Shown here: positions 17,148 through 28,300 of the stretch, piece after piece
How the letters are laid out: every line of letters starts with the position of its first letter
How positions within the stretch are numbered: position 1 is the first letter of the stretch
Assembly: GCA_013365365.1 (NCBI GenBank)
Contig: JABVXU010000237.1
Location: forward strand, 1-64,000
Length of the DNA stretch: 64,000 bases
Direction: 5' to 3'
Source of the DNA: Cruorifilaria tuberocauda
Lineage: Eukaryota > Nematoda > Chromadorea > Rhabditida > Onchocercidae
Translations under genes and position numbers: made by a program
The notes under the pieces: generated by a model
The model's input: only the letters and a program-made list of their open reading frames with translations
The model's database searches: none
Told to the model about the DNA's origin: nothing

Positions 17148-19795
17148 TGGAAACACAAATGGAATCAGGCATGTGTCATTGTTATATTTAAAAATTTAAA
17201 ACAAACACAGTTTCTCGAAATTTTTGGAAAAAAAGAAAATTATGTAAAAAATGTCTAACATACTAATATGATTTATCGTTTACCTTGAGTAGAATTTTCA
17301 AAATTAATTAGTTGAATTATTTGGCCGTATCATTTTTCGCCTCTACAAATGTACTTCATCCTTCTCCAACTGTCTATCGTTCATTTAAACTTATCCAAAC
17401 TACATCGATTATTTCATGCTTGGCTATATAAAACGATATATTTTATCATAATATTCCCATGCAGATATCTTTCGTTAAGAAATGATGCTACTGCTATTAT
17501 TTGTGATAAAAAGCTGAAGAAAGACCCCTTACTCTACGTATTCCAAATCCATCGCTGGACGGGAATACCGAGAACTCCTGAACTTAAATTCATTAACAGT
17601 TCATTCCGAAGACTGTGCGGACAATATGAAATATATTAATCTCAATGGTTGACATATTTTAGCTGTGCATTATTTGATACGATGTTCCAGGCTATCACAT
17701 CACCTTTTATTTATAATATGATTATATGATAATATAACAAGACATTTCAAGTTACTATAAGCATCAGGTTAGCTTTTATACTTTATATTATGCTGATAAT
17801 GCAACTCATTGTTTAAGCGATGCTAATGCGGTGTTGCTTCAATTAATTAATGTAATAATTCAAAACAGAAGAATGCGGAAAAAGTTGCTGAAATATTGAT
17901 TTTTTGAATTTTCATAATATGAATTAACAGTGAAATTTAATTTCACGTATATTTTCCATAAAAAATTTGGAACATTGATTTAATCAATAGACAATGCATT
18001 TTTTTAATGTCACATTGAAATAAATAAAAATTTTGAAAAATAGCAAATAAAATTTATTTTGGAGAATTTTTTGTTCCTTTTAATTTTTGTAGTTTTAAAT
18101 TATTGATTTGTTACTTACTATTAGTTTGCAACTAATAAATGCAATAAAATACTTCTGTTTTTCTTTTCCAAAACTGAAATAATTTCTAGGATAACAAGTA
18201 TGATTATTATTTCTTTGCCAGAATTTTTAAATATCATGACTTTGTTCTTTCAAACTTTCTTAAAAGAATTAAAAATTAACTTAAATACGGCAATAGATTC
18301 CACTTTTTCAGCTTTTTTGTTTCATCGCTTTTGCTACTCTTCACAATGATTTTTTGCTTCCTTCATCTTATATCTGCTTTCATCTCATTCCGTCTCAATA
18401 GGTGCTTTATATTCCTCTCTATTATGCCTTTACTTTTTATCATTCTCTCGATAAGGCTTTGATTGTATCTTAAGCTAAAGAAAATTATAAAGAATATTTT
18501 AATGGTATGTATTTTGTATTGTTCGGATCAAAATGTCCATTTTTTTCCTTAATGTAATTTTTTTATAAATAATAACTGTAATTTTTACTTTAATTTCTTA
18601 TTATATATTCCATATATATTCACTTATAGCTTTAAAATTATTAAAATAAAAGAATACTTATGTATGTTTTTGTGAAATTTAAATTGAATACTTTTATATA
18701 CTTTTTCACTAATCGTTTAAATTTCTTATATTCTCATTTTCGTTTGTTTTAACATCCGATTGCACTTTATGGCTTTTCCAGACAACATCAAAGTGGGAAT
18801 GATGGAAGAAACAATTATCGATGAAACTGAAATAAAATGATATTAAATAGCATATCGCATCAGTGTTTTTCGTCGACACTTTCAAAATGCAGCTTATCAG
18901 ATGAAGCAATAAATCCCTTGACAATGCTTTTAATCAACTGTTTACTCATTGTTTCTAATATACAATTCTTACTCGAACACATTTTCAACAGAATAAAGTA
19001 TACTGATGGAAAAAAGTGGGAAATTACATTTGGCCAAGAAAAGAGTGAGAAATTTGAATGATAAGGATCATTAAATGAGTTACCTAACACAGTTGATAAT
19101 TTCGATTGCGCATTTAATTTAAGTTTCATCCTTTGCTAATTTTCAACAATGTATGAGAAATAAATTGATTTGGTAAATATTTCCAATATTCATAGATCTA
19201 GTAGAAGGAGTACCAAATAAATTTTGACTTAAATAACAACAAAGAATTTTTTAGAAATGAATTCGCCGACAAATAATATTAATGCCATGTTAGAAAATAA
19301 ATGACTGTTTTACATCTGAAATGACTATAAAGTTACTATATTTAAAAAAAATTTTCATTCAAAATAAGCTTTTATTACGTATGGTAATCAATGCTAGAAA
19401 TTATAGTATTGCATAAGAGAGTGGGAAAATAAAGTGTAAAAGATGAAAGTATTAAGTAGTAATTATTAAAGTTAAAGCAATGCTTCAAAAATGCTTAAAG
19501 ACATAATAAATTGGCACTGACAATTAATGATATCTATTACTTACAGATTACAATGATTGATATTTTGTTAAGAAGTAATTATTGATAAGTTTGAAAAAAG
19601 TTGGATGCTTTGGCTCATTCCTATAAATGAATCATTAAGAAGTTGAATTTTCTTGAAACTTCCTTGAAATTGTAAATTAGTCAGAGTTCCTACTGTGTTA
19701 CATGCTTCCAACGTAAGTCCATGTGAAAATGATTTCTAGTAAATAATAGGAGGTGTTCAGGAATAAATAAGAGAGTGATATGAATAGTCGGTGCA

Positions 19796-19942
19796 ATGCG
19801 AGAAAGACATGATAATGAAATTCCATTAGGAGAAGTTCTGGCACTGAAATTAGTTCTCAAAAATGAAACATGCAGTTGCTTCCAGGGGAAAAGTATAGCA
19901 ACAGAAAAGTGCGAAATACCTGAGAATAATAGAACAATATGA
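19796..19942 (+). other. Short unassigned plus-strand ORF (48 codons)
   Basis: Starts ATG CGA GAA and reads MRERHDNEIPLGEVLALKLV, then a cysteine-containing hydrophilic end (CSCFQGKS, EKCEIPENN). It has mixed, non-homopolymeric codon use in an otherwise AT-rich gap. No domain is recognised and no convincing partner exons were found. It could be a remnant of a lost gene or chance. Confidence 0.15.
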
Positions 19943-20132
19943 ATTGATGAGTATAAATAAGTTAACAAGAATACAGTTCATGGAAACTTTCTCGAGAGTG
20001 GGAATTTTCCGGACACATAGGATTCCTGCAGCAAATTGGGAATGACTCGTGAGACAGTACCATGAGATTCTAGAACCCAAAAGGATTACTAAACCAAAAG
20101 TTATGATCGATCTTGGAAATGCAACAAATAAT

Positions 20133-20138
20133 TTTATT
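20133..20138 (-). terminator. Candidate polyadenylation signal of the chemoreceptor gene
   Basis: AATAAA on the minus strand, about 80 bases beyond the stop codon at 20219. In such AT-rich DNA the hexamer is common, so only its position supports it. Confidence 0.35.
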
Positions 20139-20218
20139 CAAAATCAATAATATTCAATCAATATTCTAATATCAACCCAACGCTATATGCTTGTCGAGAT
20201 CTTCTCAATATCTCAATA

Positions 20219-22173
20219 TCAGTTCTGAACTTCTTTTTTCCACATCTGCTCAATAATTTCGATATGTTGTCGTCCTGTCACCGATCGATTTCTCGATTCT
20301 TCTCCCACTGTGCTGGATGAACCGTACCCGCACGTAAATAGCCATCTGATGATCTTATCATTTATGCGTTCCAATCTGATAATCAATAAAATCGATATGC
20401 CACTGATGAATATTGCAATTGAAAAACTTGTAACTTCCTGCAATTATAGAGTTAGTATTATATGCAGTATAGACATTTTGAGCGTAACTGAAAGCCGTAA
20501 GAAAGCAACTCAACCTGATTTAGTTGGGATATTCTCATTCATTCTCTCAAGATTACTTTTTATGCTCTATCGAAGGTTGAATACTTCTTCTGACAAAGAA
20601 TCTACAAACAGTTAATATCCAGACACTGACTTCCTAAGCTTCACGCACCAATGTTGGATATTTTATATATGGCAAAACAGTTTTATTTCTAGTAATTAAT
20701 TACCTTAAAAATTGCAAAATGCAAGATGTCCGTTAAGGAAAAATATGCCAATAAGTGTAATCCTGTTAGATTCATGAGGGAACTTATGATATACATTATA
20801 GTCGCTATAAACATCGTCTTTGATGTTTTCATATTTTCTCGGATTTGATAACGTGATGATAACGGTTCCACTGTTGTTCGCATCTGAAGTCTAAATCAGA
20901 AGCACTTCATTGATGCTATATTATGAAGCAATGACTTCAGGTTATATCGAAGTTAAAAAATGGAAGCTTAAAAATGCAACTGCGTGCTCCATCACTTCTA
21001 ATTTTAAGTCAAATTTATTTGATCTTTTTTAATTTAGACTATGAGTACAAATTTCACTTCTTTAAAATCAATTCTTTCGGTAGAAAGGTATTCTCACATC
21101 ATTTTCCTCTTGCTAATTAAACGCGTTATCAGAAGAAGAACGAATATGCCAATCAGCCAAGGTATTTCCACCATCAGCCTTAAGTAAGAGACAGTGCCGC
21201 TTGTGATCGAAGAGCAATAACTTCTATTGGTTTTCTGGCTTCCATGAAGTATCGACATTACATTATTGATGCTTAGTACCATTTCAATCCACTGCATAAA
21301 AATAAACAATTTTTTAATTTCCAAGTGTTTAAATCAAAAACTGAAAATGCAGTGAATTAAATTCAAATGCTTAGAAGACGAACCGTCAGAGGTGTGAAAA
21401 TAAGCGCAATTTGACATTTCCATTTTTCGTAACGCTTATAGAAATACATTGCAATGAATCGTTCGATCGTAATTGCGGTAAATGCGTACCGCACAGATTT
21501 TAGAGGTGCTGTTGCAGAAATGCTCAAAATTGAACATTCGACAGCATTGTGCAAAAAGGAACATTCATCCTAAATTGCAGGACTAATATGCTTGTTTTCA
21601 GTTACTCTGTTTATGAATACTAATTTACTTCATAGTTTAGAAACAATTGGGAAAAAGGAAAAATAGAACAAAATTCGATTAGAATACACTGAAATCAATG
21701 CAACCTTGTAAATTATCGTACGATAGATGAAAGTGCCTGATCGATAAACGGTTGCAATTGATCGGAGAAATAATAAAACCAACAAATTTATCAGTAAGAT
21801 CCTCAAATTTATATGTAATATCTGAAAAACAAAAATAACCATCGCTTCAGAATAATCACGTACGTGATTTTTATTCTGAAGTACAGTACACAATCAAATT
21901 AGTAATAAATAGCAATTCCCAAAAAATTATACTGAACGGCAAGTTGATATTAAAAAACGGTTCATTTAAAAGTTGGAGCCGATAATAATCGAATCGATCA
22001 TTACATTCTTTCAAGAGGTTCACCTTTTTAGTGACTATATTTGTGGAAACGTATAAGTTAAGGATGATTCCCATAACACTGAGAACGATGAAGAAAAATT
22101 GAATTGCTTGGAAAAAAAAGTTCGTTTGCAAATGGTATGCATCAGCGCAAAGCTCTTCATTTGTTTTATTCAT
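20219..22173 (-). CDS. Seven-pass chemoreceptor of the nematode Sra superfamily (Sre/Srab-like)
   Basis: Exons 22173-21892, 21821-21705, 21569-21384, 21291-21098, 20890-20704 and 20437-20219 close in frame to about 394 residues. Seven hydrophobic segments can be placed, beginning with IQFFFIVLSVMGIILNLYV (about 24-42), then FHINLRILLINL-type residues in segment 2/3. Family marks are IERFIAMYFYKRYEKW after segment 3, LSSRYQIRENM before segment 6, and a cytoplasmic tail with charged residues. These match the conserved ER...YEK and RYQ..EN patterns of the Sra/Srab/Sre families, which act as chemosensory G-protein-coupled receptors in sensory neurons. Which of the three families it belongs to is not settled. 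The donor of exon 1 (GTGTAC) is the weakest joint. No other receptor of this type is seen in the window. Confidence 0.85.
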
Positions 22174-22176
22174 TAT

Positions 22177-22184
22177 CTGGAAAA
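22177..22184 (-). promoter_or_regulatory. Splice acceptor 3 bases before the chemoreceptor start codon
   Basis: Minus-strand CTTTTTCCAG is followed by ATA and the start ATG at 22173. This is the expected layout for spliced-leader addition and it also fixes the start choice. Confidence 0.5.
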
Positions 22185-25100
22185 AGGAGAAACGTAATGA
22201 TCACGTAATGAAAAGATTAATTTTAGGATATTAAAATCCGTGAAGTCGCATACCGTAGAGTGGATGTCAGCAGCTAACAATTGTTGTAGAGCAAACATCA
22301 CGAGCTATCTATATGTCGCAGAGTAAATATCAGAAGCCGAATATGATGATTCTGAAACTTCAAAATTTCGTTAAACGTTGTATTTCACGTATGAACAGCA
22401 ACGTAAAAACGAACAAATCGACTTTCTAATCTTTTCAAAGTGTCATTAAAATGTATGCGATTTGATGAAAGTATTATTTTGATAAAAAATCGTTGTGAAC
22501 ATTTTTGTAATCTTATTTTAATTTTCAATTCAAATATATTATTTCGGAGATTTAGTTTTTTCAAATGACAATGCTGATTTCGAATATCTCTCGACTGATC
22601 TTTTTGAATATTACTGATCGTTAAATTTATCCATGCGAATGAAATGTGATAAAGTGCCAAGTCACAAGTTAATCTAAAATGAATATAGGATAATAAATTT
22701 GCAGTCCACTGATTTCAGTAACGGTTGCCACAGAAACATAGGCTTTGAGCACCGTTAAGAAAGTTAGAATCTCTTCATCAATATTGAATTAGAATGATAT
22801 CAATTCCAAAAAGAGTTAAAACAGACAATTAGTTTGGTTTTATTTGTCCGTCTCTGAGAGTGAATTATATTTATTGCAGCATTACTTTATAGTAATTTAT
22901 TTTTTTATGACATTTACTTTATCACTCTGAATAATTTCGATTTCACTCAACTTTACTACGGAAACAGAAGAAGGAAATATTATTTTTTCCAAGTAATAAT
23001 AACAATCAGCTAAAAAGAAAGAATTGAATTTCCGTCTTGATTTCAGCTGATATTTTGGACTTGCCGGTTCTTACATGAAAATTCCTGTAAAATTAGCAAA
23101 CTTTCAGATAATAATAACTTTCGTAACTTTCGATGAGCGGAAATTCTTTGCGTATGATTTTGCGAAACATTTCCGTTTGATAATAATATTTTGATAGTTT
23201 GTGTCCGAAGCATAACTTCGTACGCTTCCTTGCACTCACTGGAACGCTGGAAATGTCGTTAAAGTTTGGAAGCTTCATTGCTTCATTCACAAAATGCTTG
23301 CGGAATAAGTTCTACTTTCAATATCCTCGAGAAAAACACACACAAAGTATATGTATACATTATAAAAACTTAATAAAAACGAGAATTGTCCTAAGATGCA
23401 ATCAATAAGTATAATTTAAATACTATTCTACCATATGAATTCCTGAGAAATCAACCCGTTCCAAGTTTATTCGCATTTTTGTTCCATTTTTGTATTTATC
23501 AATAAAAATTTCTGTCACTGGTTGTGAAAATCAATTTCTCCCAACAGTATCCCATACGATCGATATAAGAATGTATGAGAATATAAGAATATCAGTACAG
23601 GCCAATTTATCAAGATCTGAATAAATGTAAAATTATTGTTAGGAAGTCATTAATCGGATCGATTCAATCGAAATTATTATGACTTTAGTTTGTAATGAAT
23701 TTAAAAGTGATTTGTTTTTTAAATTCCAATCGTAATTTAAGGAGCGAATGCAATAATTGGTTGCTTGAAGTAAGCAATTATTATTGGAAAACAAACGTAA
23801 TGATGGGAGAAAAACTTTTCCCCTTGATTAAGAATACTCATTTTAACTGATAGTTCGCTTTCGTTTCTTACTTTTTTAAAATTCATATATAGCTAACAGT
23901 AATGTAAATAGAAGCAATATCACAAAATAAGCGTTTCATTCGTAGGTAATGGTTAAAAAATAGCTGAACCGATAACAGTAGTGTAAATTCACCGTTGAAG
24001 ATTAAGTTTTAAAGGTTGTTTATTTCAATTTAATTTATCCTGAAATTATATTCGCTCATAACACCACAATTTTCATAAAAATTAATATATTTTTGATTTT
24101 TAATTCGATTCGGCCATACGAAATTCTTTTGACAATCACCGAAAATTTTAAATAAAGTAATAACTAATAACTTTTCTCTGATTTACTGAAATCACTTGCA
24201 TTTCAACGCAAAATAAGCGCACTTGCCGAAAAGTGTAGTAATAGAAAGCTTAACTTTGATACGTTTAAAAAAAGATACGAAAACTGAGCGGATTTCTTTT
24301 GAAAAGAATTTAAACGAAGTTGTAGTCAGAAGCAATGGTTGTGAAAAATTCAGCCAAAACACCTGGCACCTGGCAAATAAGTGATGACAACATTATACTC
24401 ATGGGAATTATAAATTGATTATGAAATTGAAAGAAAATGCATGATGGGAAGATGCTGTAGAGAGAATGAAATAAAAATAATGCAAAAAGACAATAGGAGA
24501 GTGACAAATCCAATTTAAATTGGACGATTTCAAATTTATCAACTTCAATAAGCAATTTCGTTTATTTCAATACTGTTAGAATCTTTGAACAGGATTTCTT
24601 GATTTCTAGAGCAATCAGAAAACAGTATTACAAATGTTTGCATGAACTTGCTAAATTCTTGGATTAATTTTGTTGAAATATCAAATTTCAGAATTATAAT
24701 ATTCTGAATAAAGAGAGACTTTATTATCAGTGAATATCCACGCTCATCCTTGAAATTTATTACTCAGTCTTATCAATTTATCAAATTTCAAAATTTTGCT
24801 GTTGAGATAAAAGATCAAATTGTAATATTGTAAGAATTGAAACTTACTGTCAAGTGGAGAATATCGTTGGAAGATGAAAAAGAAATGCTTATATGATGAT
24901 GAAAACTGTGTGATGTACGTCATCAACCCCCTGTCATCAAGAATACTTCAGAATCTTGACAGAATTTCAAGAGCCAAGAATCCCAGCGATTGCATCTTTA
25001 TCATTCTTATCATCAACAACAACGATAGATTCAGAAGTGGTCCTTCAGAACTGTGACATTCCGAACAGTTTGCTTTCATGATTTCAACTATCAATTAACT

Positions 25101-25382
25101 CATCATCCTTTTTCTGCAAACGCAATTACAAACACTAAAAAAATCCTTTTTGATAAACACAAGCACTGATAAGCTCTCTTTTATGCTTCCCATATTAGTT
25201 TGCCTTGCTTTCGTCTTCTCGACGTTTTGGCTGTGCTTGCCCAGTTCTTTTCTGTCCATTATCGCTTTCTCCATAACCTTTATTTTAATTTATTCAAATA
25301 ATTCAAAATACTTACTCATACACATCATATTTAGAATGTACTTGGAAGACGTGATAATCAACAAATAGTTAACCATCGATCA
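22185..25382. other. Intergenic region between divergent genes
   Basis: About 3.2 kb between the starts of the minus-strand chemoreceptor and the plus-strand NRF-like gene; promoters of both should lie here. Islands of less AT-rich sequence occur at 23040-23340 and 24860-25370. A minus-strand ORF at about 24310-24555 and plus-strand ORFs at 24874-25056 and 25150-25368 are hydrophobic but have no recognisable family. A minus-strand reading at about 25097-25277 is hydrophilic and equally unassigned. Confidence 0.35.
23093..23311 (-). other. Unassigned minus-strand ORF, possible exon
   Basis: Open for 72 codons after a TAG at 23312-23314. It reads NLFRKHFVNEAMKLPNFNDI and later ARKRTKLCFGHK and EMFRKIIRKEF. 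Amino-acid use is mixed and protein-like, and the DNA is less AT-rich than its flanks. No family is recognised, and the neighbouring splice sites are weak. It could be an exon of an unknown gene or a fossil. Confidence 0.2.
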
Positions 25383-25388
25383 TTTCAG
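25383..25388 (+). promoter_or_regulatory. Splice acceptor 8 bases before the NRF-like start codon
   Basis: ATTTCAG is followed by ATCCAAAA and the ATG at 25397, which opens a clear signal peptide. Probable spliced-leader acceptor. Confidence 0.5.
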
Positions 25389-25396
25389 ATCCAAAA

Positions 25397-28300
25397 ATGA
25401 AATCACTGATCGTATTGGCTCAACTTTTCTCATTGCTACCTTTATCTGTTTTAGAAATCCATCGAAGCAACACGAAATATTCTGACACCTTTTGGTTCCA
25501 AGAAAATTACCATCAAACAATAAATGTTAGTCTCACTTCAATGTTCGACGATTAAGTGGGAAGGTGTGAATATATCAGAAGTCTGTTTAATTAACTGTTA
25601 CTAGTAAAAGTTTTTCGGAATTTTGATAATATTATCACGAATGAATACGATGAGATATTTTTCTAACTACAATCAGAGAGAAAGAAAAGAATTGAAAAAG
25701 TCATCTGAGGAATAACTTGTGACTGCTTGTTGCGACAACAATTCAGAATGGCAAGGCTGATAGCAACTTACGCCTGAGCAGTAAGCTAACTGATAGCAAC
25801 TTACCGCCTGAGCAGTAAGCTAACTCCCATAGTTGGGCGGCGCTAACAGACTATTGGCAGTAATGAAAGAAAAAGGTCACAAGTTCATTCGGTATCTGAA
25901 CAGAGAATGATGGATGATTGTTTGATGGATGAAACTAATTGCGACAAAGAATTGTCCGCAACAGACAATAGTTAATTAACGATAATCTCGTCTTTTGAAG
26001 ATGAAGGCGATTTGATGCTAATCATTTACAGTTAACAGAAATACTGATTGAACAAAGTATGTGTTATCAGTTCACTGAGAGTATTTGTCACAACATTGAT
26101 TGCACGAATGTTACGATACTTTGATTATCACATATTATCAAGTTATTTCGACAACTTCCCAACAGAAAGAGACGCTTTTCATTGATATCGATGTAATTAT
26201 AATAAGTTGTGGAATGTTAAGAAGCAGAAGTTTCATTCCTTCAGAATGTACCGTTTTTGTGGTTCCGACAGATAACACCGAATGGTGCGATGGAAACTCT
26301 AATTAAACTTATTAATTTCGGAATGAGTCAATTGATGCGTGATATCGATGAACTTGACATCGCTGAAGGTTTCTGATTGCGAATTTTGTGGGAGAATTGT
26401 GATTGTTGCGTATGTCGCATGGCAATTTTTGTTTTTCTGAAATTTTATAAGAGTTTAAGTCTAATGAATGAATACTTTGAAATTATTGAATATTTTTCAG
26501 ATTGCAAAAAAGACGTGAAATTATCTTTTCAAATCATTTCTGACTTTATAAATGACCACGAACTATCAAATTGGCAAAAGTCCTATTTGCAAAATGCATT
26601 GTTTCCAAGTTAACTTCATCATTTTAAATACGTAATTAATTATTAGTGAAGAGAGAATATGTACTGATAAAGCCGGGATTGATTATTGTAGTCTTAAGTA
26701 AAGATCTGGAAACTTATTACTTAAGAAACTATCAAGGAGGGTATGTTAAACTGATTGATCATTTTTTGAAATTGAACTAGACGTCTTTATTATTTGTTGT
26801 TCTGATGACAATTGCACTTTTTCGAGTTTCGTTGATAAGACAATCAATGTCTTATCAGAAAATAAGAGAATTGAGAAACATCGTATCAGATATCCGTGAT
26901 ATGACGTTGGATGATAAAACTGCTCTTGCAGTGATTGACGCAAGCGCAAAATTACCTTCGGGAATACTCCGAGGTCACATTACTGTATTTGGACAGTATA
27001 AGGAGTGCATATTAGCTAAACAACAATTACCTAACTCTACTCGCATTATCTCTGGCAGTTACGTAAGGTACGTAATTATAACATGACATCACTGTCAGTG
27101 CATTGCTAGATTCATTAATTGATGTAAAATCGTGGTTATGTTTACTCTCTTGTGGATATGATCACTGAATGATCAGAGTAGAAGTGCAAAGTTCATCGAA
27201 GATAAAATGTTATACGCAACGTGCACTTTTATGCATTTGCGTTAAGCTTATTTCTTCTTTCCTTGTTTACGTTTCCTTTATCAGTTAGCTTTCAATGATT
27301 GTTTGATGTTGAGTAGGATTATTTTTAGAATTTTTGTTGATAAGAAGTTAAGGAATTACAAGGCAAAGGATGCTTGCAAATTAAGCGAATTTGGCATCGC
27401 TCATCCATCTTTTGATATTTGCTTGCCTTCATCATGTGATCACTACAGCACGCTAATGACGCTTAGCCGATCAGGTGGTTGTGAATTGATAGAAATTTGA
27501 TTTTTTTCCTCGAGAACTATCAATCTTCCACTAATTGAGTGCATTTCATTGATAAAACGCTATCAGAGGAAACTAAATTCCATAGTAAATATGTTTATTT
27601 CGTAAATACTTGTAGAGATCAGTAATAATCGAATTAGTGAGATAAAAACTGTCATAGCAAAGAAATAAAAAAAATTAAACGATTAATTTGTGAAAAGAAT
27701 AATTTCAAGTAATTATCACAAATATGAAAAAGGAAAATTTGATTTTCTCTAATTTTGAATTGTTTCTTCTTTAATTAACAAATTAAAAGATGGGAATAAA
27801 ATGTGAACATTTTACAATTTTTGAAATTTTTAAAAATTTCAGTAGTTCGATTCGGAGATTACACTCCTGTATGTACTGTAAAGCAAGCATCTGTTCCATA
27901 CAGACCCATTGATCACAAGACATGGATTGTATTGTATGTTTTGTTTGATTATTACTCAATGATCGATTATTACTAACAATTATCAGAAATGTGACGTATT
28001 TTTGAAGTTTAAGGAAGTTAAATAGATATTAAAAGTTTGATAATAAGCAAAGTTATGCGATATAAATCACTGATAATTGAACAAAATATTATCATTATCA
28101 TTCGTACAATCATTCGTTGTCGAAAATTTCTAAAAACTTGATTCTGAATACAGTTTTCACTATCACTGTAAAGTGCGTGCAAATATTTATCATTGAATTT
28201 TTTAAAATTTATTTAAAGATCAATAATAGCATTGATTGGAGCTACTGCTATATTAGCAACAGTGTGGGATCTGTTTAGAACTTATTTCAATGCTGATTAT

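Larger units (their letters stand above)
17148..20218. other. Intergenic region upstream of PAK and downstream of the chemoreceptor
   Basis: About 3 kb. Three less AT-biased islands stand out (17480-17640, 18840-19130 and 19690-20080) with ORFs open on both strands. None carries a recognisable domain. The 17527-17583 part has a minus-strand GTTCAG acceptor and GTAAGG donor, and could be an untranslated 5' exon of the kinase gene. Otherwise only AT-rich sequence is seen. Confidence 0.35.
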
